Source: Streptomyces tropicalis | GTDB taxonomy: Bacteria > Actinomycetota > Actinomycetes > Streptomycetales > Streptomycetaceae | Assembly: GCF_029269835.1 (NCBI RefSeq) | Contig: NZ_JARJBB010000018.1 | Span: forward strand, 57,311-121,310 | DNA: 64,000 nucleotides | Direction of reading: 5' to 3' | Part shown: piece after piece, positions 40,676 through 49,617 of the stretch | Layout of the letters: the number at the start of each line of letters is the position of its first letter | How positions within the stretch are numbered: the first letter of the stretch is position 1 | The notes under the pieces: generated by a model | The model's input: the letters and a program-made list of their open reading frames with translations, nothing else | Databases searched by the model: none | Told to the model about the DNA's origin: nothing | Made by a program: the position numbers and the translations under genes

Positions 40676-41662
40676 TCACCGCACGGTGAGCCGGCCCGGT
40701 CCGGACGGGCCGGGCAGCAACCCCGCCTCCGGCACGGCCGGTTCGGGGTCCAGGGCCAGGACGGCGGCCACGGGGTGCTCCTCGTGGCCGCCGTCGTGCA
40801 CGGCCCCGTGGCGCCCCGCACCGGACACGTCCGCCTCCTCGGGGTGCGGGGTCGCCCGGGACAGCGCCACCACGCCCGACGCGGCCATCGCCGCCCCCGC
40901 GAGGGCGAGCAGCACGCCCGCCGCCCCGCCGCGCAGGCCCTGGCCGAGCAGGGTCAGCCCGATCGCCGCGGCCGCCACCGGGTTGGCCAGCGTCACCACC
41001 GCCAGCGGGGCGCCCAGGCCGCCGCGGTAGGCGGTCTGCGACAGCAGCAGCCCGCTCGTCGCGAACGCGGCCACGAGCAGCGCCAGCAGCAGCACCCGCG
41101 CGCTCAGCAGCGGGCCCGAGTGGTCCGTCGCCGCCACCGTCACCGTCTGCGTGAGGGCGGACGCCACCCCGGAGGCGACCCCGGACGCCGTCGCGTGCCG
41201 CAGCCCCGGACGGCTCCCCGGCCGGGACAGCGCGCCGATGAGCACGGCCGTCGCACCGGCGATCGCCAGCGCCTCGACCGGGCCGAGCACCTGCTCGGGC
41301 GCCGGACCGGACGCCACCATGAGCAGCCCGCCGAGCCCGGCCAGGGTGAACGCCGTGCCCCGCCACTCGGCGGTGGTCACCCGCCGCCCGGCCATCCGCG
41401 CCCCCAGCGGTACGGCGGCCACCAGGGTCAGCGCACCCAGCGGCTGCACCACGGTCAGCGGGCCGTACCGCAGGGCCACCACGTGCAGCAGGGCCGCCGA
41501 GCCGTTCAGCGCGACCGCCCCCCACCAGGGTCCCGAGCGCAGCAGATGCAGGACCCCCGGCGCGGTGTCCCGGCGGGCCAGGCGCTCCTGGGCCACCGCG
41601 GCGGCCGCGTAGGCGACCGCGGAGAACAGCGAGAGGGCCACGGCGAGGAGGGTGGCGCTCAT
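40676..41662 (-). CDS. DMT-superfamily (EamA-like) membrane transporter
   Basis: 328-aa protein with about ten hydrophobic helices (first at 2-25). It has the internal duplication typical of EamA carriers: RYGPLTVVQPLGALTLVAAVPLGA in half one and AVVTLANPVAAAAIGLTLLGQGL in half two. The last 50 residues are a hydrophilic His/Glu/Pro tail. Export of a metabolite or amino acid is typical of the family. ATG at 41662 overlaps the stop of the PAP2 gene (ATGA, 4 bp), so both are one TetR-controlled operon. Confidence 0.88.
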   Translation of the reverse strand: MSATLLAVALSLFSAVAYAAAAVAQERLARRDTAPGVLHLLRSGPWWGAVALNGSAALLHVVALRYGPLTVVQPLGALTLVAAVPLGARMAGRRVTTAEWRGTAFTLAGLGGLLMVASGPAPEQVLGPVEALAIAGATAVLIGALSRPGSRPGLRHATASGVASGVASALTQTVTVAATDHSGPLLSARVLLLALLVAAFATSGLLLSQTAYRGGLGAPLAVVTLANPVAAAAIGLTLLGQGLRGGAAGVLLALAGAAMAASGVVALSRATPHPEEADVSGAGRHGAVHDGGHEEHPVAAVLALDPEPAVPEAGLLPGPSGPGRLTVR

Positions 41663-42456
41663 CGGCCCGCCCCCACCAGCACCGCGTCCTCGGCCGGCGC
41701 GAGCCGTCCGGGGGCCCGCGCGACCGTGACCGCCCGGCGCCGCGGCATCGGGACCACCGCCAGGGCCAGGGCCAGCAGCGCCGCCGCCACCAGGGAGTCG
41801 AGCCAGTAGTGGTTCGCCGTGCCCACTATCACCAGCAGGGTCAGCAGGGGGTGCAGCAGCCACAGCCACCGGAAGCGGGACCGGGTGGCGGCGATCAGCC
41901 CGATCGCCACCATCAGCGCCCAGCCGAAGTGCAGTGACGGCATCGCCGCGAACTGGTTCGAGAGGTGGTCGCTGCGCGGCGGCCCGTACACCGACGGCCC
42001 GTAGACGCGCGCGGTGTCCACCAGGTGCGCCGCGGCGAGCATCCGCGGTGGCGCGAGGGGGAACGCCAGGTGCAGGGCCAGGGCGGCGGCCGTGATCGCG
42101 GCGAGCACCCGGCGCGCCCACACGTAGTGCGCCGGGCGCCGCAGGTAGAGCCAGACCAGGAAGGCCGCAGTGGCCGGGAAGTGCACGGCGGCGTAGTACG
42201 TGTTCGCCACGTGCGCCGGCGCCGTGCCGTGCAGCAGCAGCGACTGCACCGCGCCCTCGCCGGGCAGGTGGACGGTCCGCTCCAGGTCCCACACGCGCCG
42301 GGCGTCGTGGTAGGCCTCGCCGGTGTGCCCGGCGGCCACCTGCCGGCCGAGCTTGTAGACCAGGAAGAGTCCTGCGACCAGCAGGAACTCGCGGACGAGC
42401 GGGGGCCGCGCCGGTGCGTCGGGCTCCTTCTCGGCGGCCTCGGTTCGGGTCTGCAT
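41659..42456 (-). CDS. PAP2-superfamily membrane phosphatase (inositolphosphotransferase-like)
   Basis: 265-aa integral membrane protein with about six helices and the PAP2 catalytic set: a His-containing HFPATAAF, the central MPSLHFGW (Ser-x-His) and GTANHYWLDSLVAAAL with the phosphate-pocket His and Asp. The YGPSVYGPPRSDHLSNQF insert marks the PAP2_3 subgroup, related to inositol-phosphate-lipid synthases. It probably dephosphorylates or transfers head groups on lipids at the outer membrane face. ATG at 42456 precedes the DMT gene in the operon, and it is divergent from the TetR gene. Confidence 0.9.
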   Translation of the reverse strand: MQTRTEAAEKEPDAPARPPLVREFLLVAGLFLVYKLGRQVAAGHTGEAYHDARRVWDLERTVHLPGEGAVQSLLLHGTAPAHVANTYYAAVHFPATAAFLVWLYLRRPAHYVWARRVLAAITAAALALHLAFPLAPPRMLAAAHLVDTARVYGPSVYGPPRSDHLSNQFAAMPSLHFGWALMVAIGLIAATRSRFRWLWLLHPLLTLLVIVGTANHYWLDSLVAAALLALALAVVPMPRRRAVTVARAPGRLAPAEDAVLVGAGR

Positions 42457-42526
42457 ACCCCGGCCCCCTCGCGGACGGTCGTGCGTGTGGTGGTGCGTCC
42501 GGGCCCGCTGGTGCGACGCGCCGGAC

Positions 42527-42596
42527 ATCGATACGGTAGCGTACCGATACGGCAGTGTACCGATACGTTCGAGTACCGGTACACTGGCGTATCGAT
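42527..42596. promoter_or_regulatory. Nested TetR operator array
   Basis: Within 70 bp there are two nested inverted repeats: ATCGATACG (42527-42535) with CGTATCGAT (42588-42596), and AGTGTACCG (42554-42562) with CGGTACACT (42577-42585). There are also two direct copies of GTACCGATACG, at 42541 and 42558. The array lies between the PAP2-DMT operon and the TetR gene and is the expected binding region of that regulator. Confidence 0.7.
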
Positions 42597-42657
42597 GGAT
42601 GTGGGTCACCCGGTGAGCGGGCCGCCGGGCCCGTGGGACACGAGTGAGGAGAGCGCG

Positions 42658-43272
42658 ATGACGCCGCAGGCCGCGGACGGACCGGAATCGGTCGTCGCCT
42701 CGCGCCGCTCCAAGCTGACGCCCGAGCGTGAGCAGGAGTTCTTCGACGCCGTGCTCGACCAGATCCGCGAGTGCGGCTACGACTCCGTCACCATGGAGGG
42801 CATCGCCGCGAGCACCCGGTGCAGCAAGTCCACGCTCTACCGGCAGTGGAGGACCAAGCCGCAGTTCGTGGCCGCCGCGCTGCGCTCCCGGCGCAGCTCC
42901 CGGTTCGACGGTATCGACACCGGCACGCTCGCCGAGGACCTGCGGCACGCCGCACGGGCCGCGGGGGAGTGGTCCGGCAAGGACACCCGGCTGGTGCAGG
43001 CCCTCGGGCACGCGATCACCCAGGACCCGGAGTTGCGGTGCGCGCTGCGCGAGACGCTCGTGGAGCCGGAGATCGCCGCGCTCAAGCAGATCCTGCTGCG
43101 GGGTGTGGAGCGCGGCGAGATCCGCGCGGGACACCCGGCGCTGGAGTTCGTGCCGGTGCAGATGTTCGGCGTCATGCGCGTCCGTCCCGTCCTCGAGGGG
43201 GAGTACGCCGACCCGGACTACCTGCTCCGGTTCGTGGAGGCCGCCGTGCTGCCGGCGCTCGGCCTCACCTGA
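42658..43272 (+). CDS. TetR/AcrR-family regulator
   Basis: 204-aa regulator. The N-terminal HTH is FFDAVLDQIRECGYDSVTMEGIAASTRCSKSTLYRQW (about 24-60). The C-terminal helical domain (TetR_C type, about 85-200) includes LRHAARAAGEWSGKDTRLVQALGHA. ATG at 42658 is chosen because AGGAG lies 7 nt upstream; an in-frame ATG at 42595 would put the start inside the operator array. It probably represses itself and the divergent PAP2-DMT genes. Confidence 0.92.
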   Translation: MTPQAADGPESVVASRRSKLTPEREQEFFDAVLDQIRECGYDSVTMEGIAASTRCSKSTLYRQWRTKPQFVAAALRSRRSSRFDGIDTGTLAEDLRHAARAAGEWSGKDTRLVQALGHAITQDPELRCALRETLVEPEIAALKQILLRGVERGEIRAGHPALEFVPVQMFGVMRVRPVLEGEYADPDYLLRFVEAAVLPALGLT

Positions 43273-43444
43273 AGACCCAGGCCGCCGTCCGTGGGATGAC
43301 TGGACGGTGGCCTGATCGCGCCGCACCGTGGGGACGGGGGCGGCGCGGAACCCGGCCGGGCGGGCTCCCTCTGGAGCGGAGAGGGACCCCGTCCGGCCGC
43401 CCGGCGCCCGGCCCCGCGTCCGGCGGCGCGGTGGCCGGGGCCGC

Positions 43445-43472
43445 GAACCGGGGGGCCGACGCCCCCCGGTTC
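43445..43472 (-). terminator. Terminator overlapping the stop of the DUF2510 gene
   Basis: GAACCGGGGGGC (43445-43456) and GCCCCCCGGTTC (43461-43472) are perfect 12-bp arms around CGAC. The stem includes part of the gene's stop codon (43471-43473) and lies between convergent genes. Confidence 0.75.
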
Positions 43473-44637
43473 ACACGTTCTGGCCGGGACCGCCGCCCGA
43501 GGCGGCCTTGATGCCCCGGGTGATGTCGTCGATCACGGACTCCTTCTGCCCGACGTCCACCCCGAAGCGGACCACGACCATCTGCCTGGACACCGCGGGC
43601 GAGGGGAAGGCCAGGGACTCGACGTAACCGTCGGCGCCCTTGCCGGTGACCACCTTCCATCGCACCAGGTAGCCCGGCTGGCCGGCCACCGTCACCGGCT
43701 TCGAGGACAGCACCTGGTGCGAGGTGATGCTGCCGTAGGTCCGGCCGCCGTAGGACTGCTGGGCGTTGGCCGATATGTCGGCCGTGGCGACCTCCTCGGC
43801 CGTGCTGCCCGGGGTCCGCAGCGCGATGCTGGGCGCCGAGTACGCGCCGCCCTTGGTGCAGGTCTTCGAGGGGTCGCCGGGGCACTTGTAGGAGTCGTCC
43901 GCGTTCACCTGCGCCCCCGTCGGGAGCTGCTGCCCGTACCAGCCGTCCGGTATCGGCAGGCTGATGCCGGAGGCCGCGTCGGTCACGGAGCCGCTCCTGA
44001 TCTTCGGCGCGGCGGGAGCGTCCGGGCCGGACGAACCGCCGTCGCCGCCGCCCGAGCCGCCGTCCCCGCCGGACCCGCCCGACCCACCGAACGGTCCGCC
44101 CGGCCCCTGACCGCCGTCGGAGCCGCCGGGCCCCTGGCCCTGCCCGTGGCCCCCCGGCCGGGAGCCGGCCCGCTCGCTCCCCGAACCGCCGTGCGCGGCC
44201 AGGGCGTACACGCCGACGCCGATGCACGTCAGCACCGCGGCCGCCGCCGCCACGGCCACCCCGATCCGCAGCCCGCGCCGCCGGCCGGCCGGCGGCTGCG
44301 CCGGGTGGGCCGGATACGCGGGGTGGGCCGGATACGCGGGGTGCGCCCCGTACGGTCCGGCAGCGGACGCCTGACCCGGGTATGCGCCGGGTGCGGGCAT
44401 CTGACCCGGGTACGCGCCGGGCGCGGGCGCCTGACGCGGGTACGGTCCCGCGACGGGAGCCTGGCCCGGGGGTGCGCCGGGTGCGGGCGCCTGTGCCGGA
44501 GGACCCCATACGTCGGCCGACCCGGCGGGGCGGGTCCGGTCCGTCCAGGCCCCGCCGTCCCACCAGCGCTCGGTGGCGGGGCCGTCACTTGTCTGCCCGG
44601 GGTCGGGGTACCAGCCGGGAGGAGTCACCTGCGTCAT
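43471..44637 (-). CDS. DUF2510 single-pass membrane protein with repeat-rich cytoplasmic linker
   Basis: 388 aa. DUF2510 at 6-35 (PPGWYPDPG, WWDGGAWTDRT), then a Pro/Gly/Ala/Gln repeat region (about 45-118) with copies of PAPGAYPGQ and of HPAYPA. One membrane helix follows (about 127-148, GVAVAAAAAVLTCIGVGVYAL), then a Gly/Ser-rich spacer and a C-terminal extracytoplasmic domain (about 215-388) with IPDGWYGQQL, CPGDPSKTC and YLVRWKVVTG. The pair of cysteines in the last domain could form a disulfide. The function is unknown and resembles many actinobacterial DUF2510 proteins. ATG at 44637 follows GGTGGGGG. Confidence 0.85.
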   Translation of the reverse strand: MTQVTPPGWYPDPGQTSDGPATERWWDGGAWTDRTRPAGSADVWGPPAQAPAPGAPPGQAPVAGPYPRQAPAPGAYPGQMPAPGAYPGQASAAGPYGAHPAYPAHPAYPAHPAQPPAGRRRGLRIGVAVAAAAAVLTCIGVGVYALAAHGGSGSERAGSRPGGHGQGQGPGGSDGGQGPGGPFGGSGGSGGDGGSGGGDGGSSGPDAPAAPKIRSGSVTDAASGISLPIPDGWYGQQLPTGAQVNADDSYKCPGDPSKTCTKGGAYSAPSIALRTPGSTAEEVATADISANAQQSYGGRTYGSITSHQVLSSKPVTVAGQPGYLVRWKVVTGKGADGYVESLAFPSPAVSRQMVVVRFGVDVGQKESVIDDITRGIKAASGGGPGQNV

Positions 44638-44770
44638 GCCCCCACCGTATGAGGTGTCGGTGAAAGGGTGATGAGAGGCCCCGTGCCCACAACCACGCTG
44701 CCCCGCCCCGCCGTACGACTGAGGGAGCCGCCGTGCCCCCGCCGACCCGGCGCGAGCCACCCCGTCCGCC

Positions 44771-44814
44771 GACACCGGCCACCCCACCGTCCGACACCGG
44801 CCACCCCACCGTCC
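44771..44814. repeat. 22-bp exact tandem repeat (two copies)
   Basis: The unit GACACCGGCCACCCCACCGT plus CC occurs at 44771-44792 and again, identical, at 44793-44814. Confidence 0.85.
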
Positions 44815-44923
44815 ATCCGCCCCGGCCGACTCGGCCGCCGGCGCCGGGGGTGAGCGCCACGGGTCGCGCGGGGCGACGGGCCCGTGGCGGCGGACCGCGC
44901 CCGCCCGCGGTGGGGGAGCGCGC

Positions 44924-44978
44924 CGGGTCTGCGGCGGGTCTGCGGCGGGTCTGCGCCGGGTCTGCGGCGGGGCCTGCG
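44924..44978. repeat. 11-bp tandem repeat, CGGGTCTGCGG, five copies
   Basis: CGGGTCTGCGG is repeated five times head to tail with one or two mismatches in the third and fifth copies. Because 11 is not a multiple of three, this is not a protein repeat. Confidence 0.85.
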
Positions 44979-45100
44979 GCCCGCCGGACCGGGCCGCGGC
45001 GCAGGTGCGTGTCCGGGGCGTCATGGCGGCCCGTGCCCGGTCCGTGGGGCCGGGGCGGGCGCGGCCGGGGGTGGCGGAGCGGGTGCGGGGCGCGGACTCG

Positions 45101-45440
45101 GCTTCGCCCGGCCCGTGGCGGCGACTCCACAGGCGCGTGGCGATGCTTGCCCGGCCCGTGACGGCGGTCCGCCCGGCCGACGGCGGTGTTGGTTCGGCCC
45201 GTGACGGCGTCTTGCCCGCTTCGCTGTGTGCGGGTTCGGCCCGTGACGGCGGTCCGCCCGGCCGACGGCGGTGTTGGTTCGGCCCGTGACGGCGTCTTGC
45301 CCGCTTCGCTGCGTGTGGGTTCGGCCTGTGACGGCGGTCCGCCCGGCCGACGGTGGTGTCGGCTCAGCCCGAGACGGCGATCCGCGCGGTCCGCGGCGGT
45401 GCTTGCCCGGCCCGTGACGGAGACCCGGCCGGGTGCCGGA
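45101..45440. repeat. Minisatellite: about eight 40-46-bp units, partly duplicated as an 85-bp unit
   Basis: Units begin with GGTTCGGCCCGTGACGGCG or close variants at 45101, 45145, 45191, 45233, 45276, 45318, 45361 and 45401. Types alternate between a 42-bp form (followed by TCTTGCCCGCTTCGCTG) and a 43-bp form (followed by GTCCGCCCGGCCGACGG). As a result 45191-45275 and 45276-45360 are near-identical 85-bp copies. The period is not a multiple of three and there is no spacer diversity, so it is neither a coding repeat nor CRISPR. Confidence 0.9.
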
Positions 45441-45760
45441 TGCCCGGTGCGGCCCGCGTCCGGTTCGCGGCGTGGGGACGGCCCCGTGCGGCCGGATCGA
45501 CGTGTGCCGTGCCGGGGCGGCGGGAATCCTCACCGGTTCGGGCTCCCCGTTCCGGACGGTCACGGGCAACCGGATTTCCTCCGTCGTTCGCTGACGCAGT
45601 GTCATCGTCCGCGCGTGCAGGTCACGGGGGTGTCGCGTCGCCCCCTGTACCGTCCTTCACCCGTCGAGGCAACAGGTACCCGGACCGGCCTCCACTTCGG
45701 CGTTCCGGCGGCTACTCTCGAGTTCTGTACGTCGTTCGGGCGACTTGGGGAGGTAGCGGG

Positions 45761-48439
45761 ATGACAGAGGTACGGCCGGGTGCGGTCGCCTCGCCTTCCC
45801 TGTGGGAGCGCGACGCGGAGGTCGCCTCCGTCCTCGCGGCGATCGACGCCCTGTGCGCCGATCGCACGTCCACGGGGACCCTGATGGTCATCCAGGCCGA
45901 GGCCGGGCTCGGCAAGACCGCCCTGCTGACCGAGACACGCCGCCTCGCCGAACAGCGGGGCTGCACCGTCTGGTCGGCGCGCAGCGGCGAGACCCTGCGG
46001 TCCGTACCGTTCAACGTCGTCCGGCAGTTGCTGCAGCCCGCCCTGATGTCGCTCATGCCCGAGGAGGCCCGCGAGTACCTCGGCGACTGGTACGACATCG
46101 CCGGCCCCGCCCTCGGCATCGCCGACCCGGGCGACCGGCAGGCCGACCCGCAGGGCGTGTGCGACGGCCTGGTCGCCGCGGTGCGCAGGCTCGCCAAGCG
46201 CGAGTGGCCGCTCGTGCTGCTCGTCGACGACGCGCACTGGGCCGACCAGGAGACCCTGCGCTGGCTCGCCGCCTTCGCCGAGCGCGTCGGCGACCTCTCC
46301 GTACTGGTCGTCGTCACCCGCCGCCCCGGCGAGGTCGCCGGGGAGAGCGCCCACCACCTGGACGCCGTCGCCGCCGCGGCCGGCGTCAGCAGCCTGAGCG
46401 CACTGACTCCGGAGGCCACCTGCGGCCTCACCCGCGCCACCCTCGGCCCGCATGCGGACGCCCCGTTCTGTCGCGAGGTGTGGGCCGTCACCGGCGGCAA
46501 CCCGTACGACACCGTCGAACTCCTAGCCAAGGTCCGCGACAGCGAACTCGAACCGGTCGAGGCCCGCGCGGGCGAACTGCGCGCGCTGAACCGCTCCGCC
46601 CGCGGCGGCGGCCTCGTCGCCCGCCTGGAGGACCTCGGCATCGACGCCACCCGGTTCGCCTGGGCCGCCGCCATCCTCGGCACCGGCATCACGGTCGACC
46701 TGGTGGCCCGGCTCGCCACCATGGGACGCGAGGACGCCGCGCGCTGCGCCGAACTGCTGCGCGGCGCACGCATCCTGACCGGCCCCGACCCGGCCGCGGG
46801 CGGCGGATCCGACGGCGACCTCGACTTCGTGCACCCGCTCATCGCGTCCGCCGTCTACCACTCCATCCCGGACGCCCTGCGCACCGCGATGCACGGCATC
46901 GCCGCCCAGGTGGTCGCCGACTCCGGCCTCGGTGCCGCGGCGGCCTCCCGCCACCTGCTCCAGGTGCACCCGGACGACGACGAGGAACTCGTCGGCCAAC
47001 TGCGCCTGGCCGCCCGGGAACACCCCGCCGTCGGCGCACCCGACGCCGCCCGCCGCTGCCTGGAGCGGGCGCTGCTGGAGCCCCCGACCCCCGAGATCCA
47101 CGCCCGCGTCCTGTACGAACTCGGCTGCGCCACCCTCCTGACCGCGCCCGCCAGGACCATCGAGCACCTCCAGACGGCGCTCGCCATGCCCGGTCTCGAC
47201 GGCGGCGCCCGGGTGGACGCCGTCTGCCGCCTGTCGCAGGCCCTGCTCCACAACGACCAGCTGGAGGAGGCCGTCCGCACCGTCGAGGCGGAGGCCGCCC
47301 GGCACGAACCCGGGCCCACCCGGCTGCGGTTGCACGCCGTGCAGTACATGTGGGAGGGCATCCACGCGGGCGAGGCCGGTTCACCGGGCCGCTCCGAGCG
47401 GCTCGCCGAACTCGCCGCGGGCTGCACCGGAAGGGACAACGCCGAGCGCGCGCTGCTCATCCTGCGCGGCTTCGACGCCATGACCCACGGCGAGAGCGCC
47501 GTGGAGGTCGCCGAACTGTGCGACCGCGCGCTCGTCAACGGCCGCCTCGCGCCGGGCCTCGGATGGACCGACCCCGAGTGGGGGATCGAGCTCCTGCTGA
47601 TGCTGGCCAGCACCTACGCCTACTGCGACCGGCTCGACCGCGCCGACGCCCTGTTCAACGAGGGCCTGCGCGCCTACGAGACCGCGGGCTGGAGCGGCGG
47701 CCACCTCTCCCTGGCCCACGCCTACGTCGGCCTCGGCCACCGCAGGCGCGGCCGCCTGGTCGAGGCGGAGGCCGCCCTGCGCGAGTCCCTGCGGATCGCC
47801 GAGCGGGTCGGCCGCGGCCTGCCGCTGTACTGGACGGCCACCTGCAACCTCGTCGACACCCTCCTCGCCCGCGGGCGCGTCGAGGAGGCCTGGGAGATCG
47901 CCGAACGGTACGGGTTCGCCCCGCCGTACCCGACCACGATCGTCATGCCCGACCCGCGCTGCGTGCGCGGCAGGCTGCTGCTCGCGGTCGGCCGCACCGA
48001 GGACGGCGTCAACGAACTGGAGGCCGCCGAGAAGGCGGCGGCCGTGCGCGGCCACCACAACCCGGTGATGGTGCCGTGGGCGGTCGACCTCGCCCGCGCC
48101 CTCGCCGCCCAGGATCCGGCCCGCGCCGGGCGGCTCGCCGCCGACAACCGCCGCCAGGCCGAGCGCTTCGGCACCGACACCGCCATCGGCGAGGCCCTGC
48201 GCTGTGCCGCCGCCCTGGAGACCGGGCAGCGTGCGGTCCGGCTCGCCGCCCAGGCCGTCGCCTACCTGGAGGCGTCGCCCTGCCAGTACGAGCACGCGGC
48301 GGCCCGGGTGGAGTACGGCATCGCCGCGCGCTCCGCCGCCGAGCTCAACCGGGGCCTGGCACTGGCGCGTTCGTGCGGAGCGGACGGCCTGGTGGACCAG
48401 GCCCGCCAGGCACTGGAGTCGGGTCTCACCCCGAGTTGA
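45761..48439 (+). CDS. Large LAL-like AAA ATPase (LuxR-family architecture lacking the HTH)
   Basis: 892 aa. The N-terminal nucleotide-binding domain has Walker A EAGLGKTALL (about 47-56), Walker B PLVLLVDDAHWAD (about 150-162) and sensor residues in LVVVTRRPG. A long helical TPR-like region follows (about 400-890; YVGLGHRRRGRLVEAEAALRESL and similar). LAL regulators have this layout plus a C-terminal LuxR HTH. Here the protein ends LVDQARQALESGLTPS with no HTH, and none follows downstream. It may act as an ATP-dependent signalling partner. ATG at 45761 has GGGGAGGT upstream. A minisatellite precedes it. Confidence 0.88.
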   Translation: MTEVRPGAVASPSLWERDAEVASVLAAIDALCADRTSTGTLMVIQAEAGLGKTALLTETRRLAEQRGCTVWSARSGETLRSVPFNVVRQLLQPALMSLMPEEAREYLGDWYDIAGPALGIADPGDRQADPQGVCDGLVAAVRRLAKREWPLVLLVDDAHWADQETLRWLAAFAERVGDLSVLVVVTRRPGEVAGESAHHLDAVAAAAGVSSLSALTPEATCGLTRATLGPHADAPFCREVWAVTGGNPYDTVELLAKVRDSELEPVEARAGELRALNRSARGGGLVARLEDLGIDATRFAWAAAILGTGITVDLVARLATMGREDAARCAELLRGARILTGPDPAAGGGSDGDLDFVHPLIASAVYHSIPDALRTAMHGIAAQVVADSGLGAAAASRHLLQVHPDDDEELVGQLRLAAREHPAVGAPDAARRCLERALLEPPTPEIHARVLYELGCATLLTAPARTIEHLQTALAMPGLDGGARVDAVCRLSQALLHNDQLEEAVRTVEAEAARHEPGPTRLRLHAVQYMWEGIHAGEAGSPGRSERLAELAAGCTGRDNAERALLILRGFDAMTHGESAVEVAELCDRALVNGRLAPGLGWTDPEWGIELLLMLASTYAYCDRLDRADALFNEGLRAYETAGWSGGHLSLAHAYVGLGHRRRGRLVEAEAALRESLRIAERVGRGLPLYWTATCNLVDTLLARGRVEEAWEIAERYGFAPPYPTTIVMPDPRCVRGRLLLAVGRTEDGVNELEAAEKAAAVRGHHNPVMVPWAVDLARALAAQDPARAGRLAADNRRQAERFGTDTAIGEALRCAAALETGQRAVRLAAQAVAYLEASPCQYEHAAARVEYGIAARSAAELNRGLALARSCGADGLVDQARQALESGLTPS

Positions 48440-48450
48440 CCGCCGTCGGA

Positions 48451-48478
48451 CTCCCGCCCTCCGCGCGAGCGGCGGGAG
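48451..48478. terminator. Hairpin between convergent genes
   Basis: CTCCCGCC (48451-48458) pairs with GGCGGGAG (48471-48478), extended by CCGTC/GACGG further out, between the ATPase gene and the DUF3048 gene. Confidence 0.55.
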
Positions 48479-48520
48479 GACGGCGGCCGTCCCGGTGCCG
48501 GGCGGGGCGTCCGGTCCCCG

Positions 48521-49492
48521 TCACGGACGGTCCGTGAGGACCACCCAGACCTGCCCCGGCGCGAAGTCCACCGGTGTGCCGTCGGCGGCGGCGAACCGCG
48601 TGCCGTCCTGCGCCCGTGCGCGGGTCCAGGTCACGTCGTGCACGCGGCCGTCCCGCAGCACCTCCGCCGTCCCGGAGCCCACGGTCTCCGTGTACGGGGT
48701 GGGGTTGCCCAGCACGTCGTGCAGCTGCGAGGAGCGCACCCGCACGTGCTGCACCACCACGGTGGCAGGCGCCAGTTGCGCACCGCCGGCCGTGACCGCG
48801 GGCGTTCCGTCCATCGCCACCCGCCAGCCGTGCCGGTCCGGCGCCCAGGTGAAGGTGAAGCGGGCCGCCGGATAGCGCACCTCCAGCGTGGTCCCGCTCC
48901 GGCCTCCCGCCGGTGCCGGACCGTAGCGGAAGCCGGTGGTCAGCGCCCCGGGACCCGGCGCGGAGGGCAGCAGCCCGTGCGGGCGCACATAGAGGTTGTG
49001 CGGGGCCGCCCGGCCGCCGTCCCGGAAGTAGGCGCCGGGCTTCCGGCCCGGGGGAGCGGCCGTGAGGGGCGCCGCGTCGATCAGCGGCAGCAGCCTGCTC
49101 TGCGCGCCGGAGAAGGCGAGCACCGGACGGTGGAACTGGCGCAGCAGCTCCAGATCGGACGCGCGGGCGCTGCGCACCGGACCCACCACCGGCGGCAGCC
49201 GAGTGGCGTACACCGCCATCAGCCGGCTCAGCCCGCCCTCCACCTGTTCCACGTACACCACGTCCGCGGCGTCCAGGCCGGTCTGGGGACGGGCCGGCGC
49301 CACGTTGTCGATCTTGACGGCGAGGACCGGTCCGGCGGGGCGGCTCTGCTCCGCCGAGGGATGCGCCGGGCCGCGCCCGTGGCCCGCGGTGCAGCCCGAG
49401 GCCAGGGCGGCCGCCGCCACGGCGGCGAGCAGCGCGACCGCCCCCGGCACCCGCCGCCGGCGTGCCCGCCGTCCGCCGTCCGTCGTCCGCAT
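48521..49492 (-). CDS. DUF3048-type lipoprotein
   Basis: 323-aa secreted protein. The Arg-rich start leads to a hydrophobic core and lipobox-like LASGC (Cys about 34). The DUF3048 region has VLAVKIDNVAPARPQTGLDAADVVYVEQVEGG, RLPPVVGPVRSARASDLELL and LAFSGAQSRLL; a second conserved part (about 205-320) ends VWVVLTDRP. The family (YerB-like) is extracytoplasmic with no assigned reaction. ATG at 49492 follows GAGGGACGGGG. Confidence 0.88.
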   Translation of the reverse strand: MRTTDGGRRARRRRVPGAVALLAAVAAAALASGCTAGHGRGPAHPSAEQSRPAGPVLAVKIDNVAPARPQTGLDAADVVYVEQVEGGLSRLMAVYATRLPPVVGPVRSARASDLELLRQFHRPVLAFSGAQSRLLPLIDAAPLTAAPPGRKPGAYFRDGGRAAPHNLYVRPHGLLPSAPGPGALTTGFRYGPAPAGGRSGTTLEVRYPAARFTFTWAPDRHGWRVAMDGTPAVTAGGAQLAPATVVVQHVRVRSSQLHDVLGNPTPYTETVGSGTAEVLRDGRVHDVTWTRARAQDGTRFAAADGTPVDFAPGQVWVVLTDRP

Positions 49493-49617
49493 CCCCGTCC
49501 CTCTTTCGTCCTTCTGCCTGTCTCTCCGGTTGTCCGTCTCTCCGGCACGCCGGGGCACTCGTCGCCCTGACGGCCCCCGACGGCCCGCCACGCCGGCCCC
49601 GTGCCGCCCGGCGGGGG

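Larger units (their letters stand above)
44638..45760. other. Long non-coding, repeat-rich interval
   Basis: About 1.1 kb without a credible gene: the open frames have poor third-position bias and Arg/Pro/Gly-rich products. It contains three classes of tandem repeat (22-bp, 11-bp and a 42-43-bp minisatellite; separate entries). Only the last 60 bp look like a promoter and leader for the ATPase gene. Confidence 0.7.

Noticed and set aside
45101..45440. CRISPR array
   Set aside because: Units are contiguous without unique spacers, alternate between two related types, and no cas gene is nearby.
44733..45764. Several 60-190-codon open frames in the repeat region
   Set aside because: Arg/Pro/Gly-rich products, repeat period not divisible by three, no ribosome-binding sites and no family resemblance.
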